From Lasiosphaeria ovina (lineage: Eukaryota > Ascomycota > Sordariomycetes > Sordariales > Lasiosphaeriaceae): 64,000 bases of DNA. Numbering within the stretch: the stretch's first letter is position 1; each line of letters begins with the position of its first letter. The stretch lies in assembly GCA_033439765.1 (NCBI GenBank), contig JAULSN010000002.1, positions 1,550,001 through 1,614,000 on the forward strand, written 5' to 3'. Shown in pieces: positions 34,645 to 45,623 of the stretch. The notes beneath the pieces were generated by a model that had not been told where the DNA came from, searched no databases, and saw nothing but the letters and a program-made list of their open reading frames with translations. Position numbers and translations under genes: made by a program.

Positions 34645-35453
34645 TCCAACGGCTGAGTATGATCGGGCGGTTGCTGGACAGGTCGGGGCAAATATGGTCT
34701 TGGGTGGTCAAGGTCAGAGGCAATTTTGAAGCGAGAGACTGAAACGAAGAGATATTGCGGTAGTAAATAAGACTGGCCATTGCACAAAGTTTCTCATTTT
34801 TGGATCCATATTTACGAGCTTTGTTCTGGGTACCCCGACCAAAAATAAGCGTACCCTCAAGGGGGTCTTTTTGGAGAAGGCATAGGCCTCTAAAGTAGGA
34901 ATTCCAATGGATTTTACCTTGGGCGAGAAGTCTCTAGGGCGAGCCGTGAGGTACTGAGGCCTTTCAGATCTTGGAAACTCCCCCGCTAATAAAATTCAGG
35001 GATTGGATTGTGGTACCGTACTGAATAGTTGGACTTGAAAAAGCACACGGAACGGTTATTTGAGTCGGTTCCAGCGCTATGGGCGGCTAGGTAGTGGTTC
35101 GGGACTTTACCGCTCGACAGGTAGGTGCACTGATACCCACCAAAGTCTTTTCCTAGTTGGTTTATTTACTATTTCTAATCTTTCCCGTATTCCGAAATAA
35201 TACTACACTAATAAACATTCGGGGACTGGAGTGTACAGAATCGTTCACATTCGTAAAAACAGTTAGAATGACCGTGAATGCACCCATCTTAACGCACTGT
35301 AAAAGATCGACTTGTTGAAGATTGACTTGGTGAAAATATATCTTCTGCAGCTACGCGCATACACACGCTGTTGTACAATTTGCAGTTGAATATACCTTCA
35401 AACAACAGAAGACGACAACCAACCAACAGCGCACGAAGGAAAATACAAGAAGC
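34645..35453. other. Spacer
   Basis: AT-rich, many stops, no gene supported. Confidence 0.5.
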
Positions 35454-35857
35454 ATGTCGGTGGTGCGAAATATTTACCTCTTCGGGGTCTGGCCTTTCAT
35501 AATGGCCAGTTGCTCCTCCGGCGTCTTTTCCGCGACACTACAGACAGGCTTTGGAATTGTCCTTGAGAATTTTTGGCTCATGTGGCTGACGGCGGTGGTA
35601 GTGCTGCCCGCGTTGCTCTTTACCGCCGCCTGCTTTACGATGCACGAACACGCCCGGCTGCTCCAATACGACTCACCCCTTTACTTCTCGGCCTAACGTA
35701 CTTCTTTCTTCTCTCTCAGGACACCGCAAACTGGTCTTGGAGCATCGCACTGGTCGACCCCCTGTTGTGGTTCGATTTTATGACTGCACTAATCTTCCTA
35801 ATCTTCTCCGTAGATTTTTTCTTGCAGATAGGCCTGGCTTTCCTAACGACCTTATAG
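35454..35857 (+). pseudogene. Possible small multi-span membrane protein with a frameshift
   Basis: ATG 35454 opens a hydrophobic frame (FGVWPFIMASC, WLMWLTAVVVLPALLF) that stops at 35696. Near the CACCCC tract at about 35675 a one-base change of frame leads into a second hydrophobic stretch (LLLGLTYFFLLSQ, TALIFLIFSVDFFLQIGLAF) ending at 35857. Together they would make a four-span protein of about 130 residues. No intron fits. It may be a broken gene, or two chance hydrophobic frames. Confidence 0.35.
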
Positions 35858-36265
35858 AGAATACTACTTACTCCCTTCATCTACTACTAATTCCTAACTG
35901 TCCGTTTCGCTACTACATCCATCGCTTCAAGGTTCTGCAGAGACATTCCTTTCTCCTTTCACGCCACTAGCCGGGATCATGATCTGGCTGTCCCGGAGTT
36001 AAAACGGGAAGGAATTCCAACTTCCGGGTTAGGGTTGTTCTACAATGCGAGTCAGCCCCGTCTGTTCGCCTACAAGGCACTGGAGGGCGAACGATTGGTC
36101 CAGTAGGTGGGCTGCACCTGGCTCAGCCACCACAAAACCTGACCTGACTACGCGAGTCTTGAGCGGGGTTCCTCGACTTCAGCGCGCTTGAACCCACAAC
36201 CATTCTCATCAATTGCAATGTGGTAACCCAAATCCGAATCCATCCGACTCCGGATAGCCTGCACC
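35858..36265. other. Spacer upstream of the STAND-type ankyrin gene
   Basis: No gene seen; presumably its promoter. Confidence 0.5.
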
Positions 36266-37913
36266 ATGGCCGAGGTGCTGGGACTCGTGGCGAGTTTTAT
36301 CGCCATCGGCCAGGTCCTCAGTGCCTTGCCCCAAGCCATCGACTCACTGAGGTCTCTGGCAAACATGAAAAACGATGTTGCGGCCCTGGTCAGCGAGGTA
36401 AATCCTGCCCTCTCGTCCCGGGTCGGCCAAGCACTACTAAACAGTCCCAGCTCGAGTTTCTCCACGAAGCAAAGGAATACATGGACAGAGCCCTCGAGCC
36501 ACTCAACAATGAGAGTGGACATGTCCTCGTCACGTCAGACGAGCCCGCCTTTTGTCGGAGTGTCAGGGCCCAGCTCGAGGACGTCATGCACAAACTGCGC
36601 AAATTTCTCGCAGACTGCCACAGAGGGCTCGACAAAGACGGGAACCCCCGACCGCACCGAATTAAATGGGTGGGGAAGTGGAAGAAAGTTGACAAGCTGT
36701 GCGCAGCGGCACGCCAGGCCAGACAGGATCTACATCTTGTCCTGGCTGGCCATATGCTCTTTATCCAGCAGTAAGCGCCTCTTATTCCCGAAGCTGAGAA
36801 TGTACTGAGCGGCAGCAGCAAACAGGAGGACCGCCAGGCCGCGGCGCTTGAGAGCTTGATGACTGTGAAAAGTCAAATCCAAGCCGTCGACGGCCAAATC
36901 CGCGAAAGCGACCAGTCTGTCAAGTCGCTGATACAATCAGTCGACTCCAAAATTGACTGCGTCTCAGATCGCGTCGGTGTTCTGTCCGCGGCGCTCGTCC
37001 AGAAAGATGCGGCCGATCTCGACTCTTCACCCGCACAGTCTTCGAATGACGCAGATCGCACCACAAGAGCAGCTAGGACCGAAGTAATGAGTCTGAGAGA
37101 AGCCGATCGGCTGCTCGTGGAAGCACGCCGGAGCGTGATGCTAGGCCCAATATCACCGACTAGACTGAGACCCAGCTGCAGCAACACCTGCCCATGCCGA
37201 TGCCACAGCCGGCGGCGGAATCTGGGTCCGCTTCCAGAGTGGGTCCAGTCCGCGCTGGGAAACATCGACATACACCAGAGCAGTGGGGGGGCGTTTCCAT
37301 TTTTAACCTATGACTGCGACCACCGGGACTGCCTGCGCCAGAGTTCCCGCACCGTCGGCCTTGGGATTCGATATCGCTTTCCTAGCTGGTTCCTTAGCCG
37401 AGAACTCGATTTCAAGGTCGACTTTGGTACCCAGAACCGTCAACTTGGCCCTACTGTGTCTATTCGCGTCCCTATTGTCGTCCCGTCGGACCATGAATTG
37501 TGGAGCGCGGTCCGCACGGGTGACGTGAAAGCGATAGCGGATCACCTCAAACAAGGGAGCTGGTCGCTACACTCTGTGGATGAAAACGGGGCTTCGCTCC
37601 TATTCGTAAGGTTTCCCCATAATATTGCCACCCCGGAATCCCCTGATTGACCCATGCAACTTTTAGGTTGCTCTCTTATCCCGACAGCTCCAGCTTGCAA
37701 TGCAGCTTATACAATGGGGAGCGGCGCCAGACTCCAAGTAATTACAAACTCCCAAAATTGACTGAGGTTGTGTATGGATAATAGGTTGGCTAACATGGGT
37801 TTAACAGATCAATCCGTTTGGCACGGGATATACTGAGATATCAATACGACCTGGACAAAGGCGAAAAGCCGTCCAACTTGGGAATCCTCCAGAATATCGC
37901 CTCCGCCGGACAG

Positions 37914-37951
<38 letters not shown>

Positions 37952-38936
37952 CGACGAACAACAGGCCATACACGAGACGCACCTGGCGGCCAAGGGGCTT
38001 CTTGATATGGGGCCCGAGCTGGAAAACGACCCCGAGAGCATTAACAGCCGGGACTCGAACGGCAAGGCGCCGCTGCACTGGGCCTGCAACGGCGGCAACG
38101 CGGGCGTGGTCAAGCTGCTGGTGCGGGAGGGGGCCGACGTCAACGTGGCGGATTTCAGCGGGCAGACGCCGCTGATGACAGCGGCCAGCCACGGCGCAGT
38201 GCTCTGCGCCCGCGCTCTCCTGTTTGAGGAGGGTGGCCGCCGTCGCACGTGCTGCCAGGTCGACAAGCTCGACGCCCAGGGGCGCACCGCTCTGCACTAT
38301 GCCGCAGCGTCGTCGTTTGCCGGGGGCGGCGCACACGCCGTCATCCGGCTGCTGCTCGACTGCGGTGCCGATCCCAGGCGGTGCAACCAGGGCGGCGAGA
38401 CACCGCTGCACGAGCTGGCGTCGTCGTACACGGCGGCTCTCCCGAGCACAGAGCTGCTCCAACGGGTCGAGACGCTCCTCGACTCTGGGGCTGACCTGGA
38501 GGCTGCCGACAAGTGGGCCTACACACCGGCGCTGCAGGCCGCCACCGAGGACAACCACAGGGCGCTGGGGGTGTTTCTGGGGCTCGGGGCACGGGTCGAG
38601 GTCGTGGACATGGACAAGATGGGCCTGCTGCATCTCGCAGCCCTCTTTGGTGGGACCGACACGATCCAGCGGCTGAGGGATGCCGAGCTGGTGGGCGTCG
38701 ATGTTGAGGCACCAAACTACCAAGGTGACACGCCGTCGGCCCTGTTCATCTGGCGGCGGCGGGCGAGGCTGTGGGGTTGCGAGACGTGGGTGAGGGTGCC
38801 CACTAAGGAAGACGTTTGGTTGTTTGCGGCCCTGCTCTGCGAAGTACGGGACCGGAACGGAGATCGGGGGTTGGTCGCGGTTGATCGGCGCCATCCCATC
38901 CATACACATGGCGCAACTTGCATTAAGCGGATTTAA
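36266..38936 (+). CDS. Fungal STAND N-terminal domain plus ankyrin-repeat protein
   Basis: Five exons (36266-36397, 36445-36770, about 36816-37605, 37667-37737, 37808-38936) give 815 residues; the acceptor of intron 2 could also be three bases downstream. Intron 1 has a textbook CTACTAAACAG end. The start MAEVLGLVASFIAIGQVL and the following helices match the Helo-like N-terminal domain of fungal STAND proteins. A region of QIQAVDGQI / VKSLIQSVDSKI helices may be a coiled coil. A Cys-rich patch (CSNTCPCRCH) follows, then a D12 run, then at least five ankyrin repeats (GKAPLHWACNGGN, GQTPLMTAASHGA, GRTALHYAAA, GETPLHELA). No NACHT or NB-ARC domain lies between, so this is a receptor-like protein lacking the NTPase. 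It ends 87 bp from the convergent reductase gene. Confidence 0.85.
37914..37949 (+). repeat. GAC run (D12) in the ankyrin gene
   Basis: Twelve consecutive GAC codons separate the N-terminal part from the ankyrin repeats, an in-frame microsatellite in an acidic linker. Confidence 0.95.
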
Positions 38937-39023
38937 GGGTATAGAACTAGTACTCCATACGCTTTCTCCAACAGCAGATGAAAGACCGACTCTCGTTCAT
39001 TGGTTTCTAGCTTAGAGAATATT

Positions 39024-41321
39024 TCACCACGAATAAGCCTCAACCTCGAGCTCAAAAACCGTCCTGCCCCTCCTACCAGCAGCGGCAACCGCAGCTCTGA
39101 CACTATCACAAAGCCCACCGGGCCCCGACACAACAACACCGACGCGTGCCCACCCGGCGTCTTCCTCGTCGGCAATTAGCTCGTCGACGTCGAACCGGCG
39201 GCCGACACGGACCTCCTTAGCCGCGACCACCACGCGGCACAGGTCGACCGCATCGACCAGGCAGCGCGCAGACTCTGCCACGCTCCACACCAGCTTCACG
39301 TTCCAGTGCTGGTGGCTCGCCCAGGCCAGCACGCCCGTGATGCCGATGCCGCCCGCGACGAGGAGCACGCGGTCGCAGCGCAGCACCTCGCCTCTGCTGC
39401 CGCGGTTGCTGTTGGAGTATGGCCCGTCGAGCAGCGTGAGCAAGCCGTCGTGGGACTGCAGGTGCTTCGTCATGCCCCCGGATTTCTTGATGAAGAGCGT
39501 GATTCCGGCTGTGCCGAGATTCGCGCCGCCTGACCCTCCCGAGGCACTGTCTACCCGTGCCACCGCAGAGTCCTCCTGGTGCTGCTGCTGCTTCTCCTGG
39601 TCTTTGGGCCAGGAGTCGCCAGCCTGGCTCTCAACAAACTCCCCAGCGCTATCTGACGACAAGGCCGACGACACCGACGAAGGGAGGAGCACGTGCGTCG
39701 GGATGACAGAAAATGGGTGGTTCTCCCACGGACGCAGCGGACTCAGCGTCGGGAAGCAGACGTATACATGCACGCCCGGCTCCGCGCCCCAGCGCACACC
39801 AGCAACATCAACCCGCACATACCCTGCTCCAAGATCCGTTACCGTCGCGCGGCGCACCCCGTTCTTCACCAGCCGCACCGCTCGCACGACCCAGTCGAAC
39901 CCCCACACGGCAATCGCAAAGTACAGCCAGATCTCGTAGCTCGGCGTGTCCGGGATCGCCATGCCCATGCTCTCGTACCACAGCACGACATGGAACCAGC
40001 ACCCAGCAAGCACGACGGCCGCCAGCAGGACGTGCGCGGCATAGAACAGCTCGTAGTGCCGCCTGCGCACGTACGTGCCACTCCCGACGGCAAGGGCTAC
40101 GGCGGCCACGGTGGCCGCGGCGCCCCACGCCCACCACGCCGTGTCCACGTCGGCGGCGTAGTAGACGCGCAGCGCGACGACCGAGTGCAGCACGGCGTGC
40201 AGCGCGAACAGGCGCGCGGCCCAGCGGTGCAGCAGCAGGAACGTCGCGCGCGGCCACGCGCACAGCAGCGGCTGCAGGAGCACGCTGTTGCGCGCCGAGA
40301 AGAGCAGCAGCACGGGCAGCAGCACAAACGCGAACACGCCCGCGCGGTACATGACGTAGGCGGCGATCTCGGTCTCGCCCGTGGCGAACCACGCGCTCGG
40401 CTGCGCCGACTGGTAGGACACGGACATGAGGATCGCGTTGAGGGCGGTGAAGATGATGACGTAGATGGCCTGGCCTACAGTTGGGGCGTTGCCGAGGAGG
40501 AGAGGGAGCGGCCGCGCGTGGTAGGTTCCGATCAGGCTCGGGTGGATGATGTAGGGCGCGATCTGGAGGACGGAGAGTGAGTGTGTGTCTCGGTATTGTA
40601 TTAACGGGGATTGAAGGTTAACTTACGCGATCTCGGAGGGTTTCCGCAAAGGGCAGGTAGCACGCCCATGTGAGGGCAATGGGGAGACCGACTGCCGTGA
40701 CGAATATGACAATGCTGTTCATTGTCAGTATCTGATCGCCGGCCCTTGCTAGACTAGAGATGCGCACCTATACGTCGACTCGATTATGCTCTCCCGGTCC
40801 ACCATGCCCAAGACGTTCCACTGCCTGAGGTAAGCGTCTGGCAGCACGAGCGACGTCTGGTTGAGCTCGGTGTCGGCAGCCGTCATCTGGTAAGCCGGCG
40901 GCTTCGGGTCGACGTTTTCGAGCGCAGTCGAGAAAGACCACTTGGGTGCCACGGCCTTGTCTCCGGTGACGGTCTGCTCCCAGTAGAGCTCCAGCTTGGA
41001 GGCGGCGACGGCGTGCTCGGCGCACCTGGAGCTCATGCACCAAGCCACGGACGTCAGAAACGGCGTGCTTGCGGCATAGCAGGATGGGGCGGACGTCGAC
41101 ATCATCGACATATCGGAACCATGGCCAGAGTCTAGCGTGTCGGGGCACGCCAGCATGTACGACGTGAAGGACCGGAGACACGACTCGGCACAGAGAGGGT
41201 CGTAGGGGAGGTTGCCGTAGCCGACGAGGAACTGCACAGCAGAAGCCGGGCTGGTGATTGCGGCCAGAATGACGGCGAGGCACGACACAAGTGTCGGCCG
41301 GGACAGATATGAAGCACCCAT
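39024..41321 (-). CDS. Ferric reductase / NADPH oxidase-type transmembrane protein
   Basis: Exons 41321-40768, 40714-40627 and 40562-39024 give 726 residues. The start carries a signal peptide (LVSCLAVILAAITSPASA) and a Cys-rich extracellular part. The ferric-reductase core has the paired haem-ligand histidines in LLLHRWAARLFALHAVLHS and YELFYAAHVLL...WFHV, with 6-7 membrane segments. The FAD-binding motif is ENHPFSV, and the NADPH-binding Gly motif is VAGGIGITG. A Gln-rich insertion (EKQQQHQED) lies between them. Such enzymes move electrons from cytosolic NADPH across the membrane to reduce Fe(III) or Cu(II) outside. The gene converges on the ankyrin gene. Confidence 0.9.
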
Positions 41322-41791
41322 GGTTCAGAACTCGACTTGATACGCACTGAACTGTGTAGCATCGATAAACAGGGCAATCAAGGACAGACCACCGCCGGAA
41401 TAAATACTTCCCTAGCCATATCATATATGGCCACAGCCTCCTGATGAGTGAGTGTGGTTTGCAAACAGCCATGGAGGTCTTGGCTGCGTGTGTGGGTGGG
41501 GGAGCTAATTTGAGCGAGTTTCCAGAATGAGACAGGGATCGGGATGGGCAGGCAGGTGAGTCCGCTCAAGATGCTGCAGTATTGGAAGCCCTGCATGATT
41601 GGCCTACATAGCATAGAAACCTAGATATGCATAGATGGCGTGATCAACGACCAAAGAGGCAGGATTTGAAATCCCTTGATGAAGTTAACAAGCCAGCCCC
41701 TGTGGAATCGAGCGTACAGTAGGCAGCGATATCATTCCTATCTAAGTACCTAAGCTAATTACCTGCATGTGCTTGGCACTCATACCCCCCT

Positions 41792-42907
41792 CTACAACTC
41801 CACAACCAGCTTCGCAGCACTCACACCAGCCACACACTTCTCCAGCGCCGTCTGGATATACTCCAACCCCTTACCCACAACCAGCGGCGGCGGGAACAGC
41901 CTGAGCCTGCCGGAGCGCAGCGCAGGGGTAACCCAGTCCCTCCAAACAGGCGTCGCCGCGTCGTTCACAGCAAAAATCATTCCCGCCTGAACATTCCCCG
42001 GGACCCCGTCAGTCGGTGGCGGGTGGACGCACGCGAGGTGGCCGCCTCCCAAGCGCGCCAGCACGGCGAGGTCGTGGGCGTACGTCTCGGGCGAGCAGAC
42101 GGCGTCGAAGATGCCGACGAACTCGTTTCCGGCCTCATTAGCGGCAGCGACGAGCTTGTCGGCGAGGTCTGGGTCCGCGCGGTCGAGCACGGCCGCCGCG
42201 CCGCACGTCTTGCTGAAGGCGGCGTTGTGCGCGCCCGCGACGGAGACCACGGTGATGCCGGCGGCGGAGGCCAGCTGCGTCGCCATGGAGCCGACCGACG
42301 ACGCGCCGCCGTAGACGATGAGAGTTTTGTTGAGGGGTGCTGCTGGGTCGGCGAGGGATGGGTAGGGCAGCCCGAGGGCGGGCGTCGGCACGCCGGGCAG
42401 TGCCGTGCCGGGCTTGGTGACGCACAGGGCGCACACGGCGGCTTCGAGCGCGAAGGGGATCACGGCGCCCTCGGTGAAGGGGATCGCGTCGGGCAGGATG
42501 GCGGCCTTGGTCGCGGGCACGGCCGAGTACAGGGCGTAGGCGGCGTCCTGGGGCTTGCCGGTGGTCAGGTTGATGGTGTGTCTGTGTTTGTTAGTATTGC
42601 TCTTGGCTGTCTGGCTGTTTTCTGGGGGAAGAACTTGCCCGATGACGCGGTCGCCGACCTTGAAGCGGCCTTCCTGCGCGACCTCGGATCCGACCTCGTG
42701 GACCACGCCGGCCACGTCGCATCCTAGGATGGCGGGCCACACCTGCACGAAGACGCCGGCGCTCGCCATGTGCGTGTCGACGGGGTTGATGGCGATGGCG
42801 GCGTTCTTGACGATGATCTCGTTGGGGCCGGCCTTGGGCATTGGCGCGTCCCCGACCTCGAGGGGGCTGCCGGCTTTGTGGAGATATGCCGCCTGGTTGG
42901 CTGCCAT
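41792..42907 (-). CDS. Medium-chain (MDR) zinc-independent alcohol dehydrogenase / enoyl reductase-like protein
   Basis: Exons 42907-42639 and 42581-41792 give 352 residues. The 57-nt intron has a GC donor (CGG|GCAAGT) and a perfect TACTAAC branch site. Without splicing the frame also stays open but reads polar filler between VIGQ and HTINLTT. The GroES-like N-terminal domain contains ILGCDVAGVVHEVG and GDRVIG. The nucleotide-binding fold has GGASSVGSMATQLA, the NADPH-type Gly motif. The structural-zinc cysteines are absent, as in trans-enoyl reductases. Fungal members reduce alkenes or ketones, sometimes in secondary metabolism. It is transcribed divergently from the zinc-finger regulator at 43390, but no polyketide synthase is in the window. 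Confidence 0.85.
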   Translation of the reverse strand: MAANQAAYLHKAGSPLEVGDAPMPKAGPNEIIVKNAAIAINPVDTHMASAGVFVQVWPAILGCDVAGVVHEVGSEVAQEGRFKVGDRVIGQVLPPENSQTAKSNTNKHRHTINLTTGKPQDAAYALYSAVPATKAAILPDAIPFTEGAVIPFALEAAVCALCVTKPGTALPGVPTPALGLPYPSLADPAAPLNKTLIVYGGASSVGSMATQLASAAGITVVSVAGAHNAAFSKTCGAAAVLDRADPDLADKLVAAANEAGNEFVGIFDAVCSPETYAHDLAVLARLGGGHLACVHPPPTDGVPGNVQAGMIFAVNDAATPVWRDWVTPALRSGRLRLFPPPLVVGKGLEYIQTALEKCVAGVSAAKLVVEL

Positions 42908-43389
42908 TTTGCTGTCTTGTTGTGCGTTAAGGGTCGAAGGATGAAGGTTTGTACGGATGAAATGGTTGGCGGATGGTGGAAAGGAAGTAGGTAAACAAGT
43001 GATTGGGGAACGCCATGTCTTTTGTTATATAGACAATTAAGTGGCCGTTGGCTAACATGGCCTTGGAGGCTGGAAACAAAACATGCTGAGATTATGAAGC
43101 TCGAATGGATAGGGTGACCAAACCGGAGACGAATTTGTAAGGGGCAAAAAGGGGCTGACCTAAAGTTCCAGAACCCCGCATGCCGTTTCCAAATCCCAAA
43201 TGCCGTTCTCAAATCGCACATGCCGTTCTACGTGTCAGCAGTTTGACGCTCTCAGGGGCTAGTCCTATCCGAGCTAGCGCAGCCTGCAACGACATCGAAC
43301 GGTTGACCGGAACGGAACGGTTGACCGTTGGTAAAGACACATTCTGCTCGGTGGATTTGTGGCTTGGATAGGTGACCGCGAATGTCAAC
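42908..43389. other. Divergent intergenic region (reductase / regulator)
   Basis: About 480 bp between the starts of the two divergent genes. Three closely related copies of CATGCCGTT-type and two of GGTTGACCG words occur near 43170-43325 (for example 43302 and 43320), possible binding sites. Confidence 0.5.
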
Positions 43390-44550
43390 ATGAGTGCAGA
43401 CAATCTAGTCGAGTTCAACGCCCAGTACGGCGTGCTCATCTGCCGCGAGTGCCACTACGCCATCCAGAAGAGCGCGCTGGAGAGCCATCTGCTGCGGCAC
43501 AAGATCTACCGCGGCCGGCGCCGGCGGCTGTTGGCTTCGCTCGCTCACTTTGACGTGCTCGACCCCGACGAGGTGCAACTCCCGCCTGCCGGCTCTCCTC
43601 CGGTTGGCGGACTGCCCGTCATCGCCGGCTACCGATGCACGGCCGCCGGGTGCGCCAGTCTCTGGGCCAGTGCCAAGCGCATGCAGCGCCATTGGAGCGA
43701 GACACATGGAGTTGGCGATTCGACCTCAGACGATGTTGCTTTTGCCCGGCCCGCAAGTCTGCAGACATTTTTCAGAGGGACCAAGCTGCGGTATTTTGAA
43801 GTCGTGCTCCCTGCTGTTGGCCAAGACACGGTTGACCAAGGCCCCGGTGCCGTTGTCGATATTACCGACAACAACCCAGCGAGACAAAGCGAAGATGATA
43901 TTACAAGCAGCACACCGGATCTCGGAACAGCAATATCTCCGGACCTGGAAATGCTGACATATTTCCACAACTTCACCACCACCACCAGCCTGACGCTCCC
44001 TGTCTCCAGCACAGGATGCACGCGGAAGTACTGGCAAGCCCCCGCCATCGCGCTTTCCCTCCAGCACTCCTGGCTGGCGTGCGGCCTCCTCGCCATCTCG
44101 GCAAGCCACATGGCCACCGTTTCGAACATCAACGGAGATGGGACGAGTGTGAAGAGACACTTAGCCCTATCTGCGCGGTATTTTGAGCAATTCTCAGCCG
44201 CGGCTCGAGTCGGGTTGAGGAAACGTGACAGCGACAGCAGAGACGCCCGCAGGCTCGGCGCGCAGATGTTGTGCATACAGCGCTGTTTAAGCTTGCTCTC
44301 GGCGCTAGCTATCGGAGAAGGGGAACAGCCGCCGCATCTTCTTCAGCTGCGGTCTTTTGTCAGAGCAATCCGTGGCTGCACCGACGCAGACTTTGCTCTC
44401 CGCTGCTGCTCTACCAAGGGAAGTAACGATAGGGATGATTTATCTGACAATGACGAAATACCAACCCCGGACGAGGGCGCAGCAGCTGAAAATATTCCAA
44501 TCGGACGAGAGCCAATGGCATCCGCCGGCGGTGCGACTGGGAATGATACC

Positions 44551-44608
<58 letters not shown>

Positions 44609-45039
44609 CGCTGCCCGTGCTGGCCAACCACTTACGCACGCTCACGTTCCGCATGTCGACAGTGGTTGGCAAGCCCGACAGCGCGCTGGATTTCTTCGCC
44701 GCGCTAGCCGCCGTCGACGCGCTGGCCGAGTGCTGTGCCGCGAGCTACAAACCCTCCGCCAACGGCGATGACGACAGGCCGGCCGCGACGTGGGCTGGCA
44801 TGGCGGCGTGGTGGGCGGGCCCCACGAGCAACGTGTCGGACCACTTCAGCGAGATGGTGTGGCAGCGCAATGCCGCGGCGCTCGTCATCGTCGCGCAGTG
44901 GTCGCTGCTTGTTGAGCGCGCCGAGCGCAATTGCTGGTTCCTAGCCGGGGCGGCGGCCTTGGTGCGGCGTCTGGTTGTCAAGCACCTCCCAGATGACGCT
45001 GGGATTAGGAGTCTGGTCGAGGATCTTCCTGCCGTCTGA
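43390..45039 (+). CDS. OrsD-like zinc finger / fungal transcription-factor-type protein
   Basis: ATG 43390 (MSADNLVEFN) is chosen over the upstream GTG at 43372; the frame is intronless, 549 residues. The N-terminus has LICRECHYAIQKSALESHLLRH, a C2H2-like finger of the OrsD type, then a second one (YRCTAAGCASLW...RMQRHW...H). Residues about 190-300 (EMLTYFHNFTTTTSLTL, ALSLQHSWLACGLLAISASH) match the middle region of fungal zinc-cluster regulators, without the C6 DNA-binding cluster. A run of 19 Asn interrupts the second half. Likely nuclear; regulation of the divergent reductase is possible but unproven. Confidence 0.8.
44551..44607 (+). repeat. AAC run (N19) in the zinc-finger gene
   Basis: Nineteen consecutive AAC codons. 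Poly-Asn tracts of this length are typical low-complexity or prion-like spacers and vary between strains. Confidence 0.95.
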
Positions 45040-45623
45040 TTGATGAGGCACGGACTGGGCCCAGTCGGGGTCAATTGGAGTTGTTATCTCTCTCAGAACT
45101 TCAACGTGATGCAGCGCGTGACTGAACAAGGGAAGGGGCTTGTGTTGTTAATTCCAATTGGCCCAGGTTCCTGCCCAGAAGAAGTCCTTTGCCAAGTTGT
45201 GGGAGGTTAGAACGGAAAAATTCAAGCTTTGGGATTTCTTATTAGACGTAGTTAGTCTACACCAAGGGGTTTTAGGAGCCACCGCCTCCCTTAGACAGAA
45301 ACAATTCGGCGATCGACAAGGGGGCAAGGCCTTTCAAGGGTTGGACTACACGTGTCAAGAGGGCAAGTGCCGTAGCCGGAGGCCCCGTCTCGGTTCAGAA
45401 AAATGCATCGACTAATTAATTGATGGGAGTAAAACGAGAGCAGGTAACCAGCCCCACTTGTCTTTGATCTCTATTCTTTAGCTGCAAACTTGGTACTACT
45501 GTAGATAGTGGTAATTATTCATCTCCTCTCGCTCCGTCTTGGTCACGTCAACATGATCACCGCCATTGCCACCAGTGCCTGGCGACAAGCAGAGCGAGCT
45601 TCCCGGCCTTAAGTAGATCAGAA
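45040..45623. other. Spacer
   Basis: Convergent 3' region of the zinc-finger and amidoligase genes; no gene seen. Confidence 0.5.

Noticed and set aside
37809..38909. Minus-strand open frame of 366 codons
   Set aside because: A shadow of the GC-rich ankyrin exon; the valine run comes from the antisense of the GAC repeat.
39693..40580. Plus-strand open frame of 295 codons
   Set aside because: Antisense of the ferric reductase; Arg/His-rich composition without motifs.
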